In this document: positions 1 to 5,045 of the stretch, one piece after another
How positions within the stretch are numbered: the stretch's first letter is position 1
How the letters are laid out: every line of letters begins with the position of its first letter
Assembly: GCA_021790695.1 (NCBI GenBank)
Contig: JAJYGJ010000139.1
Span: forward strand, 1 to 6,059
Origin: Nitrospirota bacterium
GTDB lineage: Bacteria > Nitrospirota > Thermodesulfovibrionia > Thermodesulfovibrionales > JdFR-88
Length of the DNA: 6,059 nucleotides
Reading direction: 5' to 3'
Position numbers and translations under genes: made by a program
Notes under the pieces: generated by a model
Databases searched by the model: none
What the model was told of the DNA's origin: nothing
Seen by the model: only the letters and a program-made list of their open reading frames with translations

Positions 1-1551
1 GACATAGCAAGGGACTACATCTACGGGGATGTCGCCTCGCACCTTATCGGCTATATCGGAAAAATCACCGGGTCCGAGGAGACGGACCCCGAATTCGCCG
101 GGGTCCCGAATGGCGGCTATGTCGGCCAGAGGGGCGTTGAACGCCTCTACGACCAGCGGCTTCGGGGGGTGCCCGGGCAGAGGCTCGTCGAAGTGGACGC
201 CATGGGCCGTGAGTTGAAAATCGTGGGCGAGATCCCCCCAAAAAAGGGCAAAGACCTTACCCTGGCCCTCGACATCAACGTGCAGCTTGCAGCGGAAAAG
301 GCCTTCGGCGGCCAGGCCGGGGCGTTTGTGGCCATGAACCCGGAAACGGGCGAGGTGCTGGGCTTCATGAGCCGTCCCGCCTTCGACCCGAACGACTTTG
401 TGGGCGGGATAAGCACCTCCAATTGGCGGCAACTGGCCGATAACAAGGACCACCCGATGCTGGACCGCGTCCTTCAATGCCAGTACCCGCCGGGCTCCAC
501 GTTCAAGATAATAACGGCCATAGCGGCGCTCCAATCCGGGTCCGTCAAGCCGGCGGACAAAATAAGCTGCCCCGGCACGTTCTGCCTGGGAAGACACGTC
601 TTTCACGACTGGAGGCGCGGCGGGCACGGCATCATAGATATCAAGACGGCCATCATTCAATCCTGCGACGTGTTTTTCTACAAGGTCGGGCTGCAGACCG
701 GGATTAACGCTGTCGCACGCTACGCGCGGGCGTTCGGACTTGGCCGGAGGGTGCGACTGGGGCTCGGACCCCAAAAACCCGGTCTCATTCCCGACACCGC
801 CTGGAAAAAGAAGGCGACAGGCCAGGCGTGGTATCCGGGCGACACGGTGACCGCCTCAATAGGACAGGGCTACGTGCTTGTCACCCCGATCCAGATGGCG
901 AGGCTCGTGGGTTGCGTGGGCACGGGCGGACGATTCTTGCCCGAACCCAGGCTCCTGAAACTCCGGCCCGGCGGGAAACCGCGGCTTGACCCCGTGGGGC
1001 TTCCGGTCAGCGCTGCGACGATCGGTCTTGTGCGTTCGGCCCTGGAGGGTGTCGTGAACGAACCGGACGGCACGGCATACTATCACGCAAGATCGAAGCT
1101 GGTATCGATTTCGGGCAAGACGGGGACGGCGCAGACGGTAAACGGGGGGAAACGCTACGACGCATGGTTTGTGGCCTATGCGCCATCGGATGACCCGTCA
1201 ATCGCACTTGCCGTGATGGTTGAACACACACTGAAAGAAGGGGCCGGCGCCGCCGCCCCGGTGGCAAAGGCCGCGATAGAGGCGTATTTCATGGAAAAAA
1301 TGGCGAAGACGGCCCCCGTCGTCCCGGCAAAGACGCCGGTTTTCAGGGACAATCCGGTCAAAGGGCCAGTCAAGGGTCAAATCAAGGCGCCGGTCAAGGG
1401 ATCAATCAAGATGCCAGTCAAAGCGCCGGTTAATGGGCCGGTTAATGGACTAGTCAATGGCCCGGCCAAAAGGCCGGCCAAGGGGAGGCCCGGCGCCCCT
1501 CCGGGCGGCATCAGGCCGGAGCCGTTGGGAGCGGCTGTAAATGCAGGTTGA
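1..1551 (+). CDS. mrdA: Penicillin-binding protein 2 (peptidoglycan D,D-transpeptidase), 5'-truncated by window edge
   Basis: PBP2 cross-links peptidoglycan in the periplasm during lateral wall growth, working with the SEDS glycosyltransferase RodA encoded next. The frame is open from base 1, giving 516 visible residues. The membrane anchor and most of the N-terminal non-catalytic region lie outside the window. Visible motifs, numbered from window residue 1, are: the end of the dimerisation region (VGQRGVERLYD); the SxxK motif in YPPGSTFK (S166, K169); the second motif SCD (221-223), where PBP2 proteins often carry SxD rather than SxN; IGQGY before the third motif; and KTG (373-375) in SGKTGTAQ. 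All catalytic motifs are intact. After the transpeptidase domain the protein carries an unusual low-complexity tail of about 44 residues, made of PVKG/PVNG-like tetrapeptides. The gene ends with TGA inside the start of rodA. The assignment is firm; only the missing 5' part and the purpose of the tail are uncertain. Confidence 0.96.
   Translation, partial: DIARDYIYGDVASHLIGYIGKITGSEETDPEFAGVPNGGYVGQRGVERLYDQRLRGVPGQRLVEVDAMGRELKIVGEIPPKKGKDLTLALDINVQLAAEKAFGGQAGAFVAMNPETGEVLGFMSRPAFDPNDFVGGISTSNWRQLADNKDHPMLDRVLQCQYPPGSTFKIITAIAALQSGSVKPADKISCPGTFCLGRHVFHDWRRGGHGIIDIKTAIIQSCDVFFYKVGLQTGINAVARYARAFGLGRRVRLGLGPQKPGLIPDTAWKKKATGQAWYPGDTVTASIGQGYVLVTPIQMARLVGCVGTGGRFLPEPRLLKLRPGGKPRLDPVGLPVSAATIGLVRSALEGVVNEPDGTAYYHARSKLVSISGKTGTAQTVNGGKRYDAWFVAYAPSDDPSIALAVMVEHTLKEGAGAAAPVAKAAIEAYFMEKMAKTAPVVPAKTPVFRDNPVKGPVKGQIKAPVKGSIKMPVKAPVNGPVNGLVNGPAKRPAKGRPGAPPGGIRPEPLGAAVNAG
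1354..1485 (+). repeat. Twelve-bp coding tandem repeat (11 units) giving a PVKG/PVNG tail on PBP2
   Basis: Eleven in-frame 12-nt units encode, in order, PVKG, PVKG, QIKA, PVKG, SIKM, PVKA, PVNG, PVNG, LVNG, PAKR and PAKG (residues 452-495). Units are degenerate at DNA level (ccggtcaaaggg, ccagtcaagggt, ccggttaatggg and so on) but keep a proline, a valine or isoleucine, a lysine or asparagine and a small residue in phase. The tail is basic, probably disordered, and lies C-terminal to the transpeptidase fold, so it should be periplasmic. Confidence 0.9.
1527..1531 (+). promoter_or_regulatory. Ribosome binding site for rodA inside the end of mrdA
   Basis: GGGAG lies 9 nt before the ATG at 1541 and within the last codons of mrdA. 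It supports this start and indicates translational coupling, because the stop codon of mrdA (1549-1551) lies downstream of the rodA start. Confidence 0.6.
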
Positions 1552-2662
1552 TAGAAGGGCGGTGCGGAATTTCGACTGGCTGCTTTTCAGCCTGGTGCTT
1601 TTTGCCGCGACGGCCGGGGTCCTCACCATCTTCAGCGCCACGCGTCCGCTTGAAGGCATGCCCCATCCGAACTTCTACATAAAGCAGATAATCTGGACGG
1701 TGGCGGGCATCGGCGCCATGCTGCTTACCATAAAGATCGATTACCGCCGGTTGGAGCGGTTTGCCGTCGCTCTCTACATGATGGGGCTTTTGCTGCTGGT
1801 CTTCGTGCTTGTCAGGGGCCGGATGGGCATGGGGGCGCAGAGGTGGATAAGCCTCGGGGGGATTTCCTTTCAGCCCTCGGAGGTATTCAAACTGGTCTAT
1901 ATAATCATGCTGGCAAGGTACTTTTCCATGGTGGAAGCGCCCCTGGACACGCGGCGGTTCATGAAGATGCTGCCGTTTCTTGCCTTTCTGCCTTTTCTGC
2001 TTCTTGTAAAACAGCCGGACCTCGGCACCGCCGCGGCCATGTGCATGGTCTTTCTGTTTCTTTGCATCGCCAGGGGCATGTCAAAAAAGCTTGTCGCGGC
2101 GCTTCTCATTTTCGGAATAGTTTCGGCGCCCTTTCTGTGGAACATATTCTGGAACAGGTTTCTGAAAGGCTACCAGCGCGACCGGATAGTCGCCTTCCTG
2201 GACCCGGGGGCCGACACCTCCGGCATCGGATACAATATAAACCAGTCCAAAATAGCCATCGGCTCCGGCATGGTGCTCGGAAAGGGCTATCTGAAGGGCA
2301 CGCAGGGGCCTTTCCGGTTCCTGCCTGAAAACCATACCGATTTCATTTTTTCGGTCTTCGCGGAGGAATGGGGCTTTGCGGGCTGCCTTGTGCTTCTCGC
2401 GGTCTATCTGGCCATCCTCCTGCGGGCCCTGGATACCGCGCGCCAGGCGAAGGACGAGTTCGGCGGCATGCTTGCCCTGGGTGTGGCATTCATGTTCGCC
2501 ATATACTTTTTTTTGAACATAGGGATGGCGATGGGCATGATGCCCGTGGTGGGCATACCGCTTCCCTTCATGAGCTACGGGGGCACGGCGGTCCTCTCCA
2601 ATTACGTCGCGGTGGGGCTACTGATAAACGTGAGGATGAGGCGGTTCGAGCTGTTTTACTGA
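1541..2662 (+). CDS. rodA: RodA, SEDS-family peptidoglycan glycosyltransferase
   Basis: RodA is an inner-membrane SEDS protein that polymerises lipid II into glycan strands for cell elongation in complex with PBP2. The 373-residue product has the usual family length and about ten hydrophobic segments. Signature stretches are QPSEVFKL (111-118, with E114 and K117), KQPDLGTA (157-164), the DTSGIGYNINQSKIAIGSG region (225-243), PENHTDFIFSVFAEEWG (262-278) and the C-terminal MPVVGIPLPFMSYGG (334-348). D267 in HTDF corresponds to the aspartate known to be essential in RodA enzymes. The ATG at 1541 is chosen because of the preceding GGGAG and because MQVDRRAVRNFDW resembles the usual short cytosolic N-terminus before the first membrane helix. 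It overlaps mrdA by 11 nt. No clear intrinsic terminator is seen after the stop, and a tRNA promoter begins about 60 nt downstream. The gene appears complete and ordinary. Confidence 0.97.
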   Translation: MQVDRRAVRNFDWLLFSLVLFAATAGVLTIFSATRPLEGMPHPNFYIKQIIWTVAGIGAMLLTIKIDYRRLERFAVALYMMGLLLLVFVLVRGRMGMGAQRWISLGGISFQPSEVFKLVYIIMLARYFSMVEAPLDTRRFMKMLPFLAFLPFLLLVKQPDLGTAAAMCMVFLFLCIARGMSKKLVAALLIFGIVSAPFLWNIFWNRFLKGYQRDRIVAFLDPGADTSGIGYNINQSKIAIGSGMVLGKGYLKGTQGPFRFLPENHTDFIFSVFAEEWGFAGCLVLLAVYLAILLRALDTARQAKDEFGGMLALGVAFMFAIYFFLNIGMAMGMMPVVGIPLPFMSYGGTAVLSNYVAVGLLINVRMRRFELFY

Positions 2663-2718
2663 ACCTGTCTCTTGCGCTTCGGAATCAATTTTCAGATAGT
2701 TTCTCCAGCCTGTTTTTT

Positions 2719-2727
2719 TGTTATAAT
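2719..2727 (+). promoter_or_regulatory. Extended -10 promoter for the tRNA
   Basis: TGTTATAAT is an exact extended -10 element (TGn plus TATAAT, with the hexamer at 2722-2727). It ends 13 nt before the tRNA 5' end, so transcription would begin about 6-8 nt upstream of the mature tRNA. The -35 region (around 2698-2704, AGTTTC-like) is poor, which fits an extended -10 promoter. Confidence 0.7.
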
Positions 2728-2740
2728 ATCAGTTTGAAAA

Positions 2741-2814
2741 GGCGGTGTAGCTCAGACGGTTAGAGCATGCGGCTCATATCCGCAGTGTCCGGGGTTCGAT
2801 TCCCTGCACCGCCA
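2741..2814 (+). tRNA. tRNA with anticodon CAU, probably elongator tRNA-Met
   Basis: A complete 74-nt cloverleaf can be folded by eye. The acceptor stem is GGCGGTG/CACCGCC with discriminator A2814. The D arm is GCTC/GAGC, the anticodon stem TGCGG/CCGCA (2768-2772 with 2780-2784) with loop CTCATAT and anticodon CAT at 2775-2777, and the variable loop GTGTC. The T arm CGGGG/CCCTG has one G-T pair and loop TTCGATT. The 3' CCA is not encoded; the next bases are CTT. A paired first acceptor base and the lack of three G-C pairs in the anticodon stem argue against initiator tRNA. A CAU anticodon can also belong to lysidine-modified tRNA-Ile2. Acceptor positions 4-5 are GG rather than the CC I associate with TilS substrates, so Met is favoured but not proven. 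Confidence 0.95.
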
Positions 2815-3040
2815 CTTTCCTTCCCCCTCTCCGGCGCGGCTCAACGCCTATAGCGCCCAGTAAAAGCAGGTCGGGTTAGCGGAGCGTAACCCGGCAATTC
2901 AATTGATGGGTAATTCAGGATCGGATTGGAGTGCATGGAATGGGATTTCATTTATGTATAGAGAACGAATGGACGAAAGAAGAAAATCTGCTTGATGAGA
3001 GACGTTTGCGGGCAGGGGGCAACCGGCCCCTTTACCCTTT
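2815..3040. other. Intergenic region between tRNA and toxin-antitoxin promoter
   Basis: I see no convincing coding sequence here. It contains the REP-like palindrome at 2866-2895. It also contains a small GC hairpin (GGGGC 3016-3020 with GCCCC 3026-3030, loop AACCG) followed by TTTACCCTTTTT. The hairpin may be a weak terminator that isolates the downstream operon, but its T-run is interrupted. Confidence 0.5.
2866..2895 (+). repeat. REP-like imperfect palindrome
   Basis: CGGGTTA (2872-2878) pairs exactly with TAACCCG (2887-2893). The stem extends outward by a T-G wobble and a G-C pair (2870-2895), and the centre GCGGAGCG can form a short GC/GC inner stem with one bulge. The 5' GCAG at 2866-2869 resembles the tetranucleotide that precedes REP palindromes mobilised by RAYT-type (IS200-like Y1) transposases. 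No such transposase is in the window, so membership of a dispersed family is inferred from form alone. It could instead serve as a terminator for the tRNA transcript. Confidence 0.5.
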
Positions 3041-3069
3041 TTAAAAGTATTGGAAATAATGTGTATATT
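3041..3069 (+). promoter_or_regulatory. Promoter candidate for the vapBC-like operon
   Basis: TTAAAA (3041-3046) and TATATT (3064-3069) are 17 nt apart, about 32 nt before the antitoxin start. A second pair, TTGGAA (3050-3055) and TAATAT (3074-3079), is 18 nt apart and equally possible. The region is clearly AT-richer than the flanking genes. Either pair overlaps the palindrome at 3061-3085. Confidence 0.45.
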
Positions 3070-3085
3070 ATCGTAATATATACAC
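3061..3085. promoter_or_regulatory. Palindromic operator candidate for VapB autoregulation
   Basis: GTGTATAT (3061-3068) and ATATACAC (3078-3085) are perfect inverted 8-bp arms around a 9-nt centre. The site overlaps the likely -10 and ends just before the ribosome binding site at 3088. Antitoxins of VapBC modules typically repress their own operon by binding such palindromes; binding here is inferred from position. Confidence 0.5.
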
Positions 3086-3101
3086 ATAAGGAGGTGTGCC
3101 C

Positions 3102-3311
3102 ATGCAATCTGCCGGAAAAGTGCGTAAGCAGTTCCTTCTCGATCCCGGCAAAATCCAGGCGGTCAAAAGAATCACGCATGCCTCAACTGATACAGAGGCA
3201 ATCAACAGGGCCTTGGATATGGTAATCGCGAACGGGAAAATCCGGAAGGCGCTTGCAGCAGTAAAAGGCAAGGGCAAAATAGAGGATGTTTTTGGCAGAG
3301 TATCCGCTTAA
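3102..3311 (+). CDS. vapB: VapB-type antitoxin of a type II toxin-antitoxin module
   Basis: This 69-residue protein should bind and neutralise the PIN-domain RNase encoded immediately downstream, and probably represses the operon. Its pattern is that of short antitoxins paired with PIN toxins: a strand-like N-terminus (KVRKQFLLDPGKIQAVKRI), the conserved STDTEAINRALDMVIANGKI stretch (about residues 28-47), and a lysine/glycine-rich C-terminus (AVKGKGKIEDVFGRVSA) expected to contact the toxin. The N-terminal part is compatible with a ribbon-helix-helix or related dimeric DNA-binding fold, but I cannot decide between them. The ATG at 3102 is preferred because AAGGAGGTG (3088-3096) gives ideal spacing; the in-frame GTG at 3096 lies inside that site. 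The gene overlaps the toxin gene, as expected for a co-translated pair. Gene naming follows the partner type rather than a specific orthologue. Confidence 0.82.
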   Translation: MQSAGKVRKQFLLDPGKIQAVKRITHASTDTEAINRALDMVIANGKIRKALAAVKGKGKIEDVFGRVSA

Positions 3312-3729
3312 GGCTGTCTGCGACACATCAGTATACATTCCCTTCATTAATCAGGGAATAACGCATCCGGTATTTTCCGAAAAGTCTTTCTCGCCCGTAT
3401 TGTATATGAGTGCGGTTGTTCTTTCAGAACTGTATGCCGGGGCACATGACCGGCTGTCAATCAAGATTCTCGATAAGCTATACCGCGCTTTTCAGGATGT
3501 TGGAAGGCTTATTGTCCCTGTTGACAGTGATTGGCGGCAAACAGGCGGTATCATTGCCAAACTGAGGGGAAAATATGGCTATGAGGCCGGATATCTTTCG
3601 CGGCTCCAAAATGACATTCTTATTGCCTGTTCAGCACGTGGGATTGGGGCATTTGTCTTCACGCGAAATGAAAGAGATTTTCAAAGAATAAGAGAATTTC
3701 TGGATTTTCATATCCATGGGCAAAAATAA
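3286..3729 (+). CDS. vapC: PIN-domain ribonuclease toxin, VapC family
   Basis: The 147-residue product matches a single PIN domain, a metal-dependent RNase fold used as toxin in VapBC systems. The acidic residues expected for the active site are in order: D13 (VCDTSVYIPF), E48 (LSELYAG), D110 (LQNDILIACSA) and D131 in TRNERDF with N128. All appear intact, so the toxin should be active. The ATG at 3286 overlaps the antitoxin by 26 nt, but AGAGG (3281-3285) touches it directly. The in-frame TTG at 3292 lies 6 nt after that site and is a better-spaced start, giving 145 residues. Base composition of this pair is lower in GC than mrdA-rodA, consistent with horizontal acquisition. The cellular RNA target cannot be read from sequence. 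Confidence 0.9.
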   Translation: MFLAEYPLKAVCDTSVYIPFINQGITHPVFSEKSFSPVLYMSAVVLSELYAGAHDRLSIKILDKLYRAFQDVGRLIVPVDSDWRQTGGIIAKLRGKYGYEAGYLSRLQNDILIACSARGIGAFVFTRNERDFQRIREFLDFHIHGQK

Positions 3730-4081
3730 TAATTTTCTGTCAAGCTCTCTTTTTCATAAGAATCCAAGTCAGCGGACCCAAACATAAGGGGGCTGCTGCT
3801 TTCCCCCTTTACGGCGATATAGCTTTCAACCGGCATTTCTCACGGTCCCGCTTTTCCGCCTGTGCGATGTTTTATCCCGAAACCCGCGCCGAATCTTTAA
3901 CGCCTGCCGACTCTCTACTTCGGGACGCAGTCTTGCCCGGGGGCCCTGCATCCATGATTTTTGCTGCGCTAACCCGGCAATTTTCTTGAATCCTGAATGT
4001 TGGCGCCGGGAAAATGCTCGTGGATTTGGGCAACAGCCCGTAAAGACCTGACACCAAGTCGTTTCCACAAGCCCGGCTGAA
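3730..4081. other. Long intergenic region between convergent vapC and dsrE-like genes
   Basis: No gene is supported over about 350 nt. The minus strand has an 80-codon open frame (4068-3826), but its composition is rich in Arg, Ser and Lys with no recognisable motif, and no Shine-Dalgarno was identified, so I do not call it. The region contains a hairpin at 3786-3809. It also contains a sequence at 3966-3982 that resembles one half of the REP-like element at 2866-2895. It may be a decayed repeat or mobile remnant. Confidence 0.5.
3786..3809. terminator. Hairpin, possible bidirectional terminator
   Basis: AAGGGGG (3786-3792) pairs perfectly with CCCCCTT (3803-3809) around a 10-nt loop. It lies between the convergent vapC and dsrE-like genes, where a shared terminator would be expected. 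Neither strand has a long T-run after the stem, so intrinsic activity may be weak. It is also about 270 nt beyond the dsrE-like stop. Confidence 0.35.
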
Positions 4082-4438
4082 TTAAAACGTCAATACCTTT
4101 GCATCGACAGCCAAACCGATCAGCAGTTTCGCTGACTCGAACCGCGCTGATTTTACCAGGTCCTCCTCTCCCATGTGCCGGGCGTCGGCACAGGGGGTGC
4201 AGACCAGAATAGGCACCTGCTCCTTTATAAGATAGTCGAGCAGGCCCTTGAGTTCGTCTCCAGTCGGGGACTTCATGTGGTCCACCATTCCGATCCTGGC
4301 AATATTTACGCCATCGTCGATCAGAAAGACGGATACCTCATGGCCCTCCTTCTTTGCTACTGTCGCCAGGTGAATACAGCGGGTGGCCCTTACGGGATCA
4401 TCCATTCCGCGACTCAAGACAAATAGAAATTTAGCCAT
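4082..4438 (-). CDS. DsrE-family (DsrE/TusD-like) sulfur-relay protein
   Basis: This is a 118-residue cytoplasmic protein of the DsrE/DsrF-like fold, with an N-terminal strand MAKFLFVLSRGMDDP, a helix carrying ATRCIHLATVAKKEGHEVSVFLIDDGV, and a C-terminal strand ending in DAKVLTF. Family members DsrE and TusD carry persulfide sulfur on a conserved cysteine in the middle of the chain. Here C80 in ILVCTPCADAR lies at the expected place, followed by C83. It probably moves sulfane sulfur or acts as a regulator. A DsrC/TusE-like gene lies directly upstream on the same strand, 98 nt away, which fits a donor-acceptor pair. No DsrF or DsrH partner is present, so it is not a full DsrEFH/TusBCD set; many stand-alone DsrE-like proteins have unknown roles. 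The start is supported by GGAGG (4444-4448) five nt upstream of the ATG. Confidence 0.85.
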   Translation of the reverse strand: MAKFLFVLSRGMDDPVRATRCIHLATVAKKEGHEVSVFLIDDGVNIARIGMVDHMKSPTGDELKGLLDYLIKEQVPILVCTPCADARHMGEEDLVKSARFESAKLLIGLAVDAKVLTF

Positions 4439-4453
4439 ATATTCCTCCCGGGA

Positions 4454-4465
4454 TACATTAATGTA
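4454..4465. promoter_or_regulatory. Perfect 12-bp palindrome upstream of the dsrE-like gene
   Basis: TACATTAATGTA is fully self-complementary. It sits between the -10 candidate (4467-4472) and the ribosome binding site (4444-4448), so a regulator bound here could block transcription. No cognate regulator is encoded in the window. Confidence 0.45.
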
Positions 4466-4466
4466 A

Positions 4467-4472
4467 ATTATA
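4467..4472 (-). promoter_or_regulatory. -10 element candidate for the dsrE-like gene
   Basis: The minus strand reads TATAAT exactly at 4472-4467, 28 nt before the ATG, inside a very AT-rich stretch (about 4454-4489). No good -35 is found at 16-18 nt; the region there is GC-rich. Activator dependence is possible. It suggests this gene can be transcribed independently of its upstream neighbour. Confidence 0.45.
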
Positions 4473-4536
4473 AATAATATAAATTATTTGGCCCGACTTT
4501 CGCCAAATGAAACGGTCCGGCCGGGCAGGGGGGGGT

Positions 4537-4875
4537 CTAATCCGGGGGGCCGTACTCGAATATGTCCATCTCCCAGCCCAGATTGGGCAGGCCGGCGATC
4601 TTCCATGCAGTCGCCGGGTCGATGAAATTTTGGGTTATGCAGTCCTTCGGCTGGTGGACGTTTTTGCATACTGCGCGGATTATAGGGAAGAAATTGTACT
4701 GTCTGTAATAGCCGCGCATGAATCTCAGGGCGTCGAGCATATCGGGGGCAATCTCATTTATTCCTTCCCTTTTTGCCAGGGCGCGGGCGACCTCCTCATC
4801 CCAGTCTTCGAATCTCAGGAGATAACCCTGATCGTCAACGGCTGTCTTTCGCCCATCAAGTTCGATCTCCGGCAT
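4537..4875 (-). CDS. DsrC/TusE-like sulfur-relay family protein with a divergent, cysteine-free C-terminal arm
   Basis: DsrC and TusE are small cytoplasmic proteins that carry sulfur on cysteines of a flexible C-terminal arm, in sulfite reduction or tRNA 2-thiouridine synthesis. This 112-residue protein aligns with them through GYLLRFEDWDEEVARALAKREGI (17-39), the helix APDMLDALRFMRGYYRQY, FFPIIRAVCKNV and the diagnostic WKIAGLP (91-97). Two features depart from the family: the loop before WKIAGLP is shortened relative to E. coli TusE as I remember it, and there is no cysteine in the arm. W91 replaces the first canonical position, and W101 lies at or next to the second, depending on a one-residue gap. 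Two cysteines occur earlier instead (C70 and C79, CX8C). I recall that cysteine-lacking DsrC homologues have been proposed to be regulatory, so this may not be a carrier in the usual sense. The ATG at 4875 is the only possible start, since an in-frame stop TAA lies at 4881-4879. Confidence 0.85.
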   Translation of the reverse strand: MPEIELDGRKTAVDDQGYLLRFEDWDEEVARALAKREGINEIAPDMLDALRFMRGYYRQYNFFPIIRAVCKNVHQPKDCITQNFIDPATAWKIAGLPNLGWEMDIFEYGPPD

Positions 4876-4880
4876 CCTTT

Positions 4881-4909
4881 ATTGTAGCACCCGCCGCTCA
4901 AAGATTAAA
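4881..4909 (-). promoter_or_regulatory. Extended -10 promoter of the DsrC/TusE-like gene, implying a very short or absent leader
   Basis: On the minus strand TGCTACAAT (4889-4881) is an extended -10 element, and TTTAAT (4909-4904) lies 17 nt upstream as a weak -35. Only AAAGG separates the -10 from the ATG at 4875. Transcription would therefore start at or beside the start codon, giving a leaderless mRNA if this promoter is used. Confidence 0.45.
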
Positions 4910-5045
4910 CCTCCCGATACGACTGACCATGATGAGCGGATTCAAATGGAAAAATTCGGGGTATATAAGGACCGGAAACACCCGTGTTCGGCGTAATCCA
5001 AACGGGCAAATCGGGGCAATTGCCGGAATTTTAAGGGTAAAATCA

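Noticed and set aside
1843..2328. 161-codon alternative frame inside rodA
   Set aside because: Shadow of rodA; the composition lacks family features, while the rodA frame carries all SEDS motifs.
2663..2720. Intrinsic terminator after rodA using the T-run near 2712-2719
   Set aside because: No stable GC hairpin precedes the T-run; the stretch is better read as part of the tRNA promoter region.
2741..2814. tRNA gene as an integration site for a mobile element
   Set aside because: No repeat of the tRNA 3' end was found downstream and no integrase is present, so an attachment site is not supported.
3826..4068. 80-residue minus-strand open frame in the vapC-dsrE gap
   Set aside because: Rich in Arg, Ser and Lys, with no motif and no Shine-Dalgarno identified; not supported as a gene.
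4497..4536. G/C-rich run with CCGGCCGG between the two sulfur-relay genes as a terminator
   Set aside because: Short palindrome without a usable loop or T-run on the minus strand.
5012..5026. Palindrome GGCAATTGCC as a terminator of the chimeric gene
   Set aside because: As RNA it forms only about 3 bp around a 4-nt loop and lacks a T-run, so it is too weak.
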